Of a stretch of 64,000 nt of DNA, positions 28,113 through 36,099 are shown in pieces. Under the pieces are notes generated by a model that was not told the origin of the DNA, did no database searches, and saw nothing but the letters and a program-made list of their open reading frames with translations. Location of the stretch: NCBI RefSeq assembly GCF_018555385.1, contig NZ_JAFEJS010000010.1:29586-93585 (forward strand), in the 5' to 3' direction. The first letter of the stretch is position 1, and each line of letters begins with the position of its first letter. This DNA is from Bifidobacterium santillanense. Lineage in GTDB: Bacteria; Actinomycetota; Actinomycetes; Actinomycetales; Bifidobacteriaceae. The translations under genes and the position numbers were made by a program.

Positions 28113-29060
28113 TCAGCGACGCGCAAGGTCCGCGGCGCCGATCAGTCCGGCGTCCTGACCAGCCTCGGCCGGCACGATGCGGGCCAGACCACGATAGGCG
28201 CCCGCCTCGAGGAACCTCCGGTAGTTGTATCGCGCGGGCTCCAGCAATGCATCGCCCACGGCGACCACGCCCCCGCCGATCACGTACAGATCGGGGTCGA
28301 GCACGGCGGTGGTGGCGGCCATCGCACGCCCGAGCCACTCTCCGATCTTGCCGAATCCGTAGTGCGCGAGCTCATCGCCCTGTTCGAGGGCCTGGGCGAT
28401 TCGTTCGCCGGTGAGCTTCGTCAGGTCGCCGTCGCACAGCTCCATCAGCAGACCGCTCTTGTCGGGCCAACGACGCACCGCGGAACGGGTGAATCGTTCG
28501 AGGGCGTTGCCGGAGATGTACCGTTCGGTGCATCCGCGCAGGCCGCAGCCGCAGGTGTCGCCGTCGGGGACCATCGGCGTGTGCCCGATCTCACCCGCCA
28601 TGCCGAACGACCCGCGGTACAGCTCGCCGTTGATGATGATCGCGCCGCCGAGTCCGGTGCCGACGGTGAGCAGCACCATGTTGCGGCTGCCGCGCCCGGC
28701 GCCCTTGACGTATTCGCCCCATCCCGCGCAGTTCGCGTCGTTCTCCACGACCACCGGACACGCGCCGCCGATCAGAGCCTCGACGTTGTCGGACAGCGGA
28801 TAGTTCGTCCATGCGGCGATGTTCGGCGCGAATTCGATGCTGCGCCGCCCCAGCGGTACGTTGCCGCACACCGACAACCCGATCGCCTCAATGTCGGCGA
28901 ACTCCTCGGCCGCGCGACGGTACATGCGCGCGATGATGCGGTCGATGTCCGCCGGATCCTGCGAACTCGGCACCCGCCACTTGCGCAGGATGACGTTGTC
29001 GTCGTCCAGGACCGCCGCGGCGATCTTCGTGCCTCCGATATCCAATGCGAGTACGTGCAT
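28113..29060 (-). CDS. glk: ROK-family glucokinase
   Basis: The 315-residue cytoplasmic kinase phosphorylates glucose with ATP. It has the ROK hallmarks: phosphate loop LDIGGTKIAAAVL at the N terminus, catalytic Asp108 in VENDANCAGWGEY, TVGTGLGGAIIINGEL, and the zinc site formed by His160, Cys170, Cys172 and Cys177 (CGCGLRGC). No winged helix is present, so it is an enzyme rather than a NagC/XylR repressor. AAAGGAGAGG precedes the ATG. It is divergent from a GntR/HutC regulator, whose putative operator overlaps the glk -35 box. Confidence 0.93.
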   Translation of the reverse strand: MHVLALDIGGTKIAAAVLDDDNVILRKWRVPSSQDPADIDRIIARMYRRAAEEFADIEAIGLSVCGNVPLGRRSIEFAPNIAAWTNYPLSDNVEALIGGACPVVVENDANCAGWGEYVKGAGRGSRNMVLLTVGTGLGGAIIINGELYRGSFGMAGEIGHTPMVPDGDTCGCGLRGCTERYISGNALERFTRSAVRRWPDKSGLLMELCDGDLTKLTGERIAQALEQGDELAHYGFGKIGEWLGRAMAATTAVLDPDLYVIGGGVVAVGDALLEPARYNYRRFLEAGAYRGLARIVPAEAGQDAGLIGAADLARR

Positions 29061-29127
29061 CGACCTCTCCTTTGACTGCGATGACTGTTCATGACGCCGT
29101 ATCCGGGTGAAGCAGACAATCCATACC

Positions 29128-29180
29128 TCACGTCAATTAATCATATACCTATCAAACATTTCATACAAATCATTGGTATG
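29128..29180. promoter_or_regulatory. glk promoter and candidate GntR operator
   Basis: For glk (minus strand) a -35 TTGTAT and -10 TATGAT lie 17 bp apart. The -35 lies inside the motif ACATTTCATACAA (29156-29168), which recurs at 31248. An inverted repeat CATAC-N9-GTATG spans 29162-29180. Control by the adjacent GntR protein is inferred. Confidence 0.6.
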
Positions 29181-29245
29181 CTTAGACTGGAATCAACGTG
29201 GACAGGCGTGCGCGCGGTCATGCGCCCACGCGGCAAGGAGCAGAC

Positions 29246-30055
29246 ATGGGTACCGATGATGTGATCGCGGCGTTCACGCCGTCGATGACCGGAGAGACGC
29301 CGCTGTACGAGCAGGTGTCGTCGTTCTTCAAGCAGCGCATCCGCAGCGGCGCGCTGCAGCCCGGCGACAAGATACCGCCGGAGACGGCGCTGTCGGCCGA
29401 GCTCGGCATCAGCCGCACCACCATCCGCCAGGCGATGGACGTGCTGGTCAGCGAAGGGCTCATCGTCCGCCAGCGCGGCCGCGGATCGTTCGTGGCCAGC
29501 CCGAAGATGCGCCGGCCGCTCAACCACCTGTACAACTTCACCGAGAACATGCGCGAGCTCGGCGCCGAACCGGAGTCGATCGTCCTCGACTGCGCGGTCG
29601 AGCCGGCCAGTCCCGAGCTCGAGCAGAAGCTGGAGCTGCCGCAGCGGCAGAAGCGCGTGTTCCGTCTGCGCCGACTGCGCTGCGCGGACACCACCCCGAT
29701 CCTGCTGGAGGACACCTGCATCCCCTATTACCTGTGCCCCGGCATCGAACAGATCGACTTCGCCTCGCACTCGCTGTACCAGACGCTCTCCGGCCGGTAC
29801 GAACTCAACCTGCACCACGCCACGGAGACCATCGAGGCGATCCTCATCGGCGCCGACGACGCGAGGCTGCTCGATTGCACGACGCCCGCGCCGGGCTACC
29901 GCATCACCCGCACCTCGCGCCTCGACACCGGACTCGTGTACGAGTACACCGAATCGGTGACCAACGCCGAACGCTGCATGTTCCAGATGGAGCTGTACAG
30001 CAGCAACGCGGGCGCGAAGAACCCCGCCGCCATCGAGCGTCGGGTGAGCCTGTAG
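29246..30055 (+). CDS. GntR/HutC-family transcriptional regulator
   Basis: The 269-residue regulator has an N-terminal winged helix (about residues 15-85: LYEQVSSFFKQRIRSG, ALSAELGISRTTIRQAMDVL, GRGSFV) and a C-terminal UTRA ligand domain of the kind that binds sugar phosphates or related small molecules. The ATG at 29246 has AAGGAG 6 nt before it. Because it diverges from glucokinase and shares an AT-rich motif with the promoter region of the DUF218 gene, it may control both. The effector is unknown. Confidence 0.9.
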   Translation: MGTDDVIAAFTPSMTGETPLYEQVSSFFKQRIRSGALQPGDKIPPETALSAELGISRTTIRQAMDVLVSEGLIVRQRGRGSFVASPKMRRPLNHLYNFTENMRELGAEPESIVLDCAVEPASPELEQKLELPQRQKRVFRLRRLRCADTTPILLEDTCIPYYLCPGIEQIDFASHSLYQTLSGRYELNLHHATETIEAILIGADDARLLDCTTPAPGYRITRTSRLDTGLVYEYTESVTNAERCMFQMELYSSNAGAKNPAAIERRVSL

Positions 30056-30130
30056 GAGGGCGGGGCCGCCAGGCCGATCGACGGCGAGGCGGCATCGAAG
30101 CCGTCTCGATCTCGGCCCGGCGGCATTCGG

Positions 30131-30180
30131 ACGGAATTGGGGGCATGCGCGGCGACATTCGCGCATGCCCCCAATTCCGT
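30131..30180. terminator. Strong bidirectional hairpin after gntR
   Basis: It has perfect 21 bp arms (30131-30151 and 30160-30180) and an 8 nt loop in the convergent gntR/deoC gap. There is no U tract, so it may be a stabiliser as well as a terminator. Confidence 0.65.
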
Positions 30181-30278
30181 TCCATGCAGGCTTCGCCGCA
30201 TGTCGCCCCCACGGCCACGCATCATCCGACTCATCCCGATCCGATCATGCGCAGACCCCATCCGCTCCGCACATACGA

Positions 30279-30323
30279 CGATGGGGCGTGTGCGCCGGTA
30301 GCCTTGACGCACACGCCCCATCG
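30279..30323 (-). terminator. Terminator after deoC
   Basis: It has perfect 16 bp arms (30279-30294 and 30308-30323) and a 13 nt loop, 58 nt beyond the deoC stop. The 15 bp flank GCACATACGACGATG also borders the hairpin near 32986. The rest of 30056-30380 shows no gene. Confidence 0.65.
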
Positions 30324-30380
30324 AACGGAACGGAAATTAATTGACGGTCTGAGTCATGAGCTCTTGGGCATCACCCCCGA

Positions 30381-31091
30381 TCAGCGATCGAGACCGAGCA
30401 CCACCGGCACGGAGCGGTAGCCGACGCCCATGCGGTCGATGCCCATGTCGATGAGCTTGAGGAAGTGCTCGCGGGTGCGGATGCAGCCGGAGCCCTTGAT
30501 CTTCACGCGGCCCTTGATCTCGTCCATCATGATCTCGATGACCTCGGGGGCGGCGCCCTTGAGGTCGTAGCCGGTCAGGAAGCCGGTGCTGGTCTTGGCA
30601 AAGTCGACGCCGGCCTCGATGATGCACTCGCAGCCCTTGCGGATCTGCTCCTCGTTGAGGGCGTCGGTCTCGAGGATGGCCTTGATCTCGCGGCCATACT
30701 TGTGCGCGGCCTTGGCGCAGGCCTCGAGATCGGCGGTGACCTTGTCGTACTGGCCGCCGCGCAGCCAGCCGAAGTTGGCGACGATGTCGACTTCCTTGAC
30801 GGAGTCGTACTTGGCGACCTGCTCGATCTGGGCGACCTTGGACTCGGTGGAGCTGGTGCCGAACGGGAAGTCGGTGACCGGGCACAGCATCGTGTCGCTG
30901 CCCTTGACGTACGGCTCACACAGGTCCATGTAGCCGGGGTTGATGCAGATGGTCGCGCAGCCGAGTTCGACGCCGTCCTTGGTCAGGGCGACGATCTGGT
31001 CCTCGGTGAACTCGGGCTTGAGCACCGAGTAGTCGATGTAGGCGGCGAGTTCGCGCTGGGTCATTTCTGCGGCGGGCTTGTTCGGCTTCAT
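30381..31091 (-). CDS. deoC: Deoxyribose-phosphate aldolase
   Basis: The 236-residue cytoplasmic aldolase splits 2-deoxyribose 5-phosphate into glyceraldehyde 3-phosphate and acetaldehyde. The catalytic triad is at the expected places: Asp102 (EVDIVANFG), Schiff-base Lys166 (FAKTSTGF) and Lys199. The last motif is unusual: IKGSGCIRT instead of the common VKASGGIRT. The start at 31091 was chosen for GGAGG 8 nt upstream; in-frame ATG 31106 lies close by. A near-consensus promoter stands about 55 nt upstream. It is convergent with gntR and not in an operon. Confidence 0.88.
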   Translation of the reverse strand: MKPNKPAAEMTQRELAAYIDYSVLKPEFTEDQIVALTKDGVELGCATICINPGYMDLCEPYVKGSDTMLCPVTDFPFGTSSTESKVAQIEQVAKYDSVKEVDIVANFGWLRGGQYDKVTADLEACAKAAHKYGREIKAILETDALNEEQIRKGCECIIEAGVDFAKTSTGFLTGYDLKGAAPEVIEIMMDEIKGRVKIKGSGCIRTREHFLKLIDMGIDRMGVGYRSVPVVLGLDR

Positions 31092-31141
31092 TGTGGATTC
31101 CTCCATGTCTGTTTTGTTTGTTTGATTTGTTTGATACATTT

Positions 31142-31169
31142 AGTATATATCCGACATGGACGTTGTCAA
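31142..31169 (-). promoter_or_regulatory. deoC promoter
   Basis: Consensus -35 TTGACA (31169-31164) and -10 TATACT (31147-31142) are separated by 16 bp. The transcribed leader is rich in CAAA repeats (ATCAAACAAATCAAAC). Confidence 0.75.
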
Positions 31170-31247
31170 TTCACCCCTATCGACACCCACTCGCAGCCGT
31201 TGTCCCGCCTTGCGACACGCCATACCGATTACCCTCATTTGTTTATG

Positions 31248-31268
31248 ACATTTCATACAATTATTTGG
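31248..31268 (+). promoter_or_regulatory. Candidate GntR operator upstream of the DUF218 gene
   Basis: The 21 bp ACATTTCATACAA...ATTTGG matches 29156-29176 at 19 of 21 positions. A -10-like TACAAT lies within it. The ~220 bp between here and the gene shows no ORF that I would support. Confidence 0.5.
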
Positions 31269-31485
31269 CAGCGGACGCCCGACACCCGTCGCGCAACCCG
31301 CCACGGACTTCACACGATGCAACCACCAGCATGCGGCGGCACCGGAATCCGAATGACAAGGCTCCGACGCACACTCCGGCCAACCGCCATTCGACAGTCC
31401 CGGAGGCGCCCGGCCGACAGGACGATCGCGCCAGCGCCATCCGGCAATACCGAGACGTCTCACCACATCCAACCAAGGAATCGCC

Positions 31486-32511
31486 ATGACCACCACAACA
31501 CCCGCATCCACCACCACAACAATCTCCAAGAACCCGCCGCACCCCACCGCACCCCGCACGCTCGCCGACGCGATCAATGCGCTCGCCGCATTCTGCGGGC
31601 CGCGCGACATCCCCGTCCCTACCCGCGACGCACTGCGGAAGGCCGCCACGTCCGGCGTCATCGCCGGCAAGCCGGTCGACGGGCGCATCCGCGACGGCCG
31701 GGTCGACGCGATGGTGCTGTTCGGCGGCAGCATCATCGCCGGAGTGGACGTGCTCGCCGAGGCGATGCGCGGCGACGTCGCCAGACGCTACGTCATCGTC
31801 GGCGGCGCCGGACACACCACCGGCACGCTGCGCGACGTCGCGCGACGCGTCTTCCCCGACCTGACCATCGCCGACGACGAACCGGAGGCGTGCATCTTCG
31901 ACGCCGCCCTCGCCACGTGCCACGGCCTCCACGCCGACTGGCTGGAGACCGAGTCGACGAACTGCGGCAACAACATCACCTATCTGCTCGACCTGCTGCG
32001 CGAGCACATGCCCGACTGCCGATCGGTCGTCCTCGCCCAGGACGCCACGATGCAGCGACGCATGACCGCCGGTCTCGAGAAGTTCGCCCCGGACATGCTC
32101 GCCCTGAACTACGCGACCTACCACGTCCGTGTCGTCGCACCATCCGACCACCCCGATGCGAGCGGGACCACCGACCACCCCAATGCGAACACGGCCACCG
32201 CGATCCCCCTTTCAAACGGGAACGTCATGGCCGCGCCAAGTCCCGACGCCGCATCCCCGTTGGACCTGCTCGACTATGACGACGCCCTCGGCACTCCCGA
32301 GGGCATGTGGCCGATCGACCGCTACGTCAGCCTCCTGATGGGCGACACCGCCCGCCTGACCGACGACGGGCACGGCTACGGCCCCAACGGCAAGAACTAC
32401 ATCGCCCACGTCGACGTCCCCGACGAGGTGCGCGCGGCCGCCGCATACGTCAGGGACGTTCTGGGCGACGTCACCCGCGCCGCCAACCCCGCCTTCGCCT
32501 CCATCCGATAG
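31486..32511 (+). CDS. DUF218 (YdcF/ElyC-like) protein
   Basis: The 341-residue protein has the DUF218 fold pattern: VDAMVLFGGSIIAGVDVLAEA, YVIVGGAGHTTG, ETESTNCGNNITYLLDLL and VVLAQDATMQRRM. Known members are SAM-binding or involved in envelope metabolism, but a biochemical function is not assigned for this type. There is no signal peptide or membrane helix, unlike ElyC. A Thr-rich N terminus and an Ala/Asp/Pro insert (~215-245) are low complexity. The ribosome site is AAGGAA. A possible GntR operator lies 220 bp upstream. The 3' side is filled by the family-B repeats. Confidence 0.75.
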   Translation: MTTTTPASTTTTISKNPPHPTAPRTLADAINALAAFCGPRDIPVPTRDALRKAATSGVIAGKPVDGRIRDGRVDAMVLFGGSIIAGVDVLAEAMRGDVARRYVIVGGAGHTTGTLRDVARRVFPDLTIADDEPEACIFDAALATCHGLHADWLETESTNCGNNITYLLDLLREHMPDCRSVVLAQDATMQRRMTAGLEKFAPDMLALNYATYHVRVVAPSDHPDASGTTDHPNANTATAIPLSNGNVMAAPSPDAASPLDLLDYDDALGTPEGMWPIDRYVSLLMGDTARLTDDGHGYGPNGKNYIAHVDVPDEVRAAAAYVRDVLGDVTRAANPAFASIR

Positions 32512-32528
32512 CGATCGCGGCCGCGACC

Positions 32529-32872
32529 GTGGTACTCAGGCCCTTCCCCTGCCCGAGTCCCGCAAACTCGTGGTACTCAGCACGAAATACAGCCATCCAT
32601 CTGCTGAGTACCGCGATTTCGTGGTACTCAGCGCGTTCCGGCCCGATTTTCACGCTGAGTACCACGCCCTCCGCGTGACAGGGACTTCCACGAATATTGA
32701 CGCGCTGTCAAATCGTTGATATTCCAACGTTTTGACAGCACGTCAAATGCACATGAGGCACGATGCGCGTCGCGACGTGGTACTCAGCGCCATAATCGGC
32801 CAAAACATCACTGAGTACCACAGCTTCGTGGTACATCACACGATCTCGGCCGATTTCGACGTTGAGTACCAC
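32529..32872. repeat. Family B hairpin array (word GTGGTACTCAG)
   Basis: The 11-12 bp word GTGGTACTCAG(C) occurs in plus sense at 32529, 32570, 32621, 32777 and, degenerate, 32828. Its reverse complement occurs at 32604, 32654, 32811 and 32863. They pair as hairpins with loops of 21-24 nt (e.g. 32621-32665 and 32777-32821). Loops share a CGGCC-type centre. The array fills the convergent gap between the DUF218 and ABC ATPase genes. Confidence 0.85.
32697..32746. repeat. Long two-part inverted repeat inside array B
   Basis: TTGACGCGCTGTCAAA (32697-32712) pairs with 32731-32746 with one mismatch, and the inner CGTTG/CAACG pair continues the stem, giving a ~50 bp hairpin unrelated to the B word. 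Confidence 0.8.
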
Positions 32873-32993
32873 AACTTCGGCGAATACCCCGACATCCGGC
32901 CCACCGAAAGGCCGCCGCATGCCTCGGAGCACGCTCGGCGGACACCCTCCCAAGGCGCGGCCGGCCATTCCCGAGTCACTCCCGCACATACGA

Positions 32994-33021
32994 CGATGCC
33001 CCCGGAATCACCGAGGGCATC
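32994..33021 (-). terminator. Terminator of the ABC importer operon
   Basis: CGATGCCC and GGGCATCG pair around a ~12 nt loop, 17 nt beyond the ATPase stop on the minus strand. Confidence 0.55.
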
Positions 33022-33037
33022 GAGTCGTGGATGAGCG

Positions 33038-34264
33038 TCAGCAGGCGAGGGCCGCGACCGGGCGCGGGGCGACGACGACGTCATCGCCGACGGCGAGGCC
33101 GGCGGGCAGCTCGTTGGCGGGCAGCTGCACGGTGACCTTGAGCTGTTCGCCCTTGTTCCAGTGCTGGTACTCGCCGGTGGAGATCTCGCAGTCCACGCGC
33201 GCCACGGCGCCGAGGAAGTGGATCACCTCGACGCGCGCGTGCTCGCCGACCTTGGAGTCGGTCTCGCCGGTGCGCTTGAGCGTCAGGTTCTCCGGACGCA
33301 CGAGCACGGCCACCAGATCGCCCTTCTTCGAGTTCGGCAGCAGCGGGACGCGCTGGCCGAAGACGACCGCCTCCTCGCCGTTGGAGACGCCGGGCAGACG
33401 GTTGGTCAGGCCGATGAACGTCGCCACGTATTCGGTGGCGGGACGCTGGTAGAGGTTCTGCGGTGCGGCGATCTGCTCGATGCGGCCGTGGTTCATGACG
33501 CCGATGCGGTCGGCGACGGCGAGCGCCTCCTCCTGATCGTGCGTGACGAACACGGTGGTGGTGCCGGTGTTGAGCTGGATGCGGCGGATCTCGTCGCGCA
33601 GCTGCACGCGCACCTTGGCGTCAAGGGCGGAGAGCGGCTCGTCGAGGAGCAGCACGCGCGGCTTGATGGCGAGCGCGCGGGCGAGGGCGACGCGCTGCTG
33701 CTGGCCGCCGGACATCTGCTGCGTGTACTTGGTCGCCTGGTCGGCGAGGCCGACGAGCTCGAGCTGCTCCATCGCGATCTTCCGGCGCTCGTCGCGGCCG
33801 ACGCCGCGCACCTCGAGGCCGAATTCGACGTTCTCGACGGCGGTCATGTGCGGGAAGAGCGAGTAGGCCTGGAACACCATGGCCATCTCGCGCTTGTTGA
33901 CCGGCACGCCGGTGACGTCCTGGCCGCCGACGAGGATGCGGCCGCCCTGGATGTCCTCGAGTCCGGCGAGGGAACGCAGCGCGGTGGACTTGCCACAGCC
34001 GGAGCCGCCGAGCAGCACGACCATCTCGCCGGGCTTGATGTCGAGGTTGAAGTCGTCGAGAGCGCGCTTGGTGGCGCCCGGATAGATCTTGACGACGTCC
34101 TGCATCTGGATGCCGCCGCCGCGCGTGGTGGAGTCCTTGAGCAGGGCCTTGGCCGCGGCGGTCACGTCCTTGGGGCGGATGCCGTCGAGCGAGGCGGTCG
34201 GGTCGTTCTTGAACGCGTCCTCGTCCGCCTTCGGGGCCGTCACATTGTGTTCTGCAAGAGACAT
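33038..34264 (-). CDS. ABC transporter ATP-binding protein (Fe3+/polyamine/phosphonate type)
   Basis: The 408-residue ATPase powers the importer encoded upstream. Walker A is GGSGCGKST, the signature MSGGQQQRVALARAL, Walker B VLLLDEPLSALD, and the H-loop VFVTHDQEEAL. A C-terminal TOBE-like beta domain (~290-400) follows. The first 50 residues are a polar extension before the usual start of the fold (IQMQDVVKIYPG). The gene is last in the order SBP-permease-permease-ATPase, 6 nt from the preceding permease gene, so it is in one operon. Family resemblance is to FbpC/PotA/PhnT-like proteins; the substrate is not determined. Confidence 0.93.
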   Translation of the reverse strand: MSLAEHNVTAPKADEDAFKNDPTASLDGIRPKDVTAAAKALLKDSTTRGGGIQMQDVVKIYPGATKRALDDFNLDIKPGEMVVLLGGSGCGKSTALRSLAGLEDIQGGRILVGGQDVTGVPVNKREMAMVFQAYSLFPHMTAVENVEFGLEVRGVGRDERRKIAMEQLELVGLADQATKYTQQMSGGQQQRVALARALAIKPRVLLLDEPLSALDAKVRVQLRDEIRRIQLNTGTTTVFVTHDQEEALAVADRIGVMNHGRIEQIAAPQNLYQRPATEYVATFIGLTNRLPGVSNGEEAVVFGQRVPLLPNSKKGDLVAVLVRPENLTLKRTGETDSKVGEHARVEVIHFLGAVARVDCEISTGEYQHWNKGEQLKVTVQLPANELPAGLAVGDDVVVAPRPVAALAC

Positions 34265-34270
34265 GGTGGT

Positions 34271-35152
34271 TTACTTGCCTTCCTTGGATTTGGCGACGCG
34301 TTCGGAGATCAGGTCGAGCGCGACCAGCAGCACCACGCCGAACAACAGCGCAAGCAGCGACATGGCGGTGGAGATCTGGGAGTTGGACTGGCCGAGCTGG
34401 TAGAGCGCGACCTGCAGGTTCATGCGGCCGAGCAGCGAGGCCACGGTGTATTCGCCGAGCACTACGGCGATGGAGATGAAGCTGGCGGACAGGATCGACT
34501 GCCACAGGTTCGGGATGATGACGCGGAAGAACACCTTGGGCCAGGACGCGCCGAGCGAGCGCGACGCCTCGACCAGGGTCTTCACGTCGATCGAGTTGAG
34601 GCCGACGGCGATGGCGCGGAAGGCGAACGGCATGACGAGCACGACGTATGCGAAGCACAGCCAGATCGGGTTGGTGTTGAGCAGCGACGAGCTGAGCCAG
34701 CGGTAGATCGGGCCGAGGCCGACGACCAGCACGATCGCCGGGATGGTCAGCGGCAGCGTCGCGACCCATTCGATGGCACGCTCGAGCGCCTTGGAGCGAA
34801 TGTGCACGATCACCATGGTCGGGACCATGAGCAGCAGCATGAGCACGACGGTCACCGCGCACAGGGCGAGCGAGGCGCCGAGGCCCTGCCACAGGACGGT
34901 CAGGTCCGCGCCGAGCGACTCGCCGTTGCCGGTGAAGATCGCGACCCACGGGGCCAGCGACCAGCGACCGGACAGCGGGTGCCTGAGCGTGAAGACGAGC
35001 ATGGAGATGAGCGGGACGAACAGGAACGCGAGCGTCACGAACAGGATGACGAACTTGATGACGCTCTGCCTGCGCACGCGCGCGGCACGCAGCTGCGGCG
35101 GCCTGGTTCCGGTGGGTTCGATGGATTCGCGGGATTCCGCGGTTGCGTTCAC
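34271..35152 (-). CDS. ABC transporter permease (second)
   Basis: The 293-residue inner-membrane permease has ~6 helices and the EAA loop (LVEASRSLGASWPKVFFRVIIPNL) that docks to the ATPase. The first ~35 residues are a charged cytoplasmic tail. The GTG at 35152 overlaps the stop of the first permease (GTGA); a TTG at 35158 with GAGGG upstream is the alternative start. It acts with the other permease as a heterodimer. Confidence 0.9.
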   Translation of the reverse strand: MNATAESRESIEPTGTRPPQLRAARVRRQSVIKFVILFVTLAFLFVPLISMLVFTLRHPLSGRWSLAPWVAIFTGNGESLGADLTVLWQGLGASLALCAVTVVLMLLLMVPTMVIVHIRSKALERAIEWVATLPLTIPAIVLVVGLGPIYRWLSSSLLNTNPIWLCFAYVVLVMPFAFRAIAVGLNSIDVKTLVEASRSLGASWPKVFFRVIIPNLWQSILSASFISIAVVLGEYTVASLLGRMNLQVALYQLGQSNSQISTAMSLLALLFGVVLLVALDLISERVAKSKEGK

Positions 35153-36081
35153 TGCCAACGTCCGGCCCTCTTTTCCACGGCATGGCTCAACAGCATGACG
35201 ATCGCCACGACGACGATCATCGCGAACGCCAGCACCTGGGCGAAGCCCTGCTGGTTGGGGTCCATCTCGTTGCGCATCGCGCCCTGGATCATCAGCGGCA
35301 CGAGGATCGAGCGCTGGGAGAACAGAGCGGCGGCCGTCGCGTACGCGGAGAACGCGGAGGCGAACAGCAGCAGGAACGCGGAGATGAAGCGGGGCGCGAG
35401 GATCGGCAGGGCCACGCGCGTCCAGTACTGGACCGTGTTGCCGCCGAGCGACTCGCACGCCTCGCGCCACTGCGGGCGGATCGAATCGACCGCGGGCAGG
35501 AAGATGATGATCATCAGCGGGATCTGGAAGTAGCAGTACACGGTCACGAGGCCGGAGAGGGAGCTCAGCCAGTTCGGGTTGACGGTCAGTCCGGTCACCG
35601 TCTTGATGAGCATCGTGCCGATGCCGTTGATGCCGATCGTCGCGATGAACGCGAACGCGAGCATCACGCCGCCGAACTGGGCGAGCACGGACGAGATCGC
35701 GGAGACCATGCGGCGCAGCAGGCCGTTCGGCTTGGCGCCGATGACCAGCGCGTAGGAGGCGAGGCCGCCGACCACGGCGCCGATCACCGACGAGGCGATG
35801 GACACGACGATCGAGGTGACGAACGCGGAGACGGTGTTCGCCTCGAACAGCTTGGCGAAGTTGGCGAGCGTGAACCCGCCGTCGCGCGTCTGGAACGCAC
35901 CGACGACGACGATCACGGTGGGGGCGAGCAGGAAGCACGCCGTGTACGCGAAGAACGGGATGGTCACCGCGAAGGTGCCCAGTTCCTTGCGATGCCGCGC
36001 GATGGCGGACGAAGCGGAGGTAGCGGACGGACCCGCGCCCTTGGTGGCGACGGGCCCGTTCTGCGCGATCGAAGCGGTCAT
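35149..36081 (-). CDS. ABC transporter permease (first)
   Basis: The 310-residue permease has six hydrophobic segments and the EAA-type loop WREACESLGGNTVQYWTRVALPIL. An Ala/Ser-rich polar N terminus (~30 residues) precedes TM1. The gene starts 18 nt after the binding-protein stop and overlaps the second permease by 4 bp, so the operon is translationally tight. Confidence 0.9.
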   Translation of the reverse strand: MTASIAQNGPVATKGAGPSATSASSAIARHRKELGTFAVTIPFFAYTACFLLAPTVIVVVGAFQTRDGGFTLANFAKLFEANTVSAFVTSIVVSIASSVIGAVVGGLASYALVIGAKPNGLLRRMVSAISSVLAQFGGVMLAFAFIATIGINGIGTMLIKTVTGLTVNPNWLSSLSGLVTVYCYFQIPLMIIIFLPAVDSIRPQWREACESLGGNTVQYWTRVALPILAPRFISAFLLLFASAFSAYATAAALFSQRSILVPLMIQGAMRNEMDPNQQGFAQVLAFAMIVVVAIVMLLSHAVEKRAGRWQ

Positions 36082-36099
36082 GACCGTGATGTCCTAACC

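Noticed and set aside
32529..32872. CRISPR array
   Set aside because: The repeated word alternates in orientation and spacing is irregular; there are no unique same-length spacers and no cas genes.
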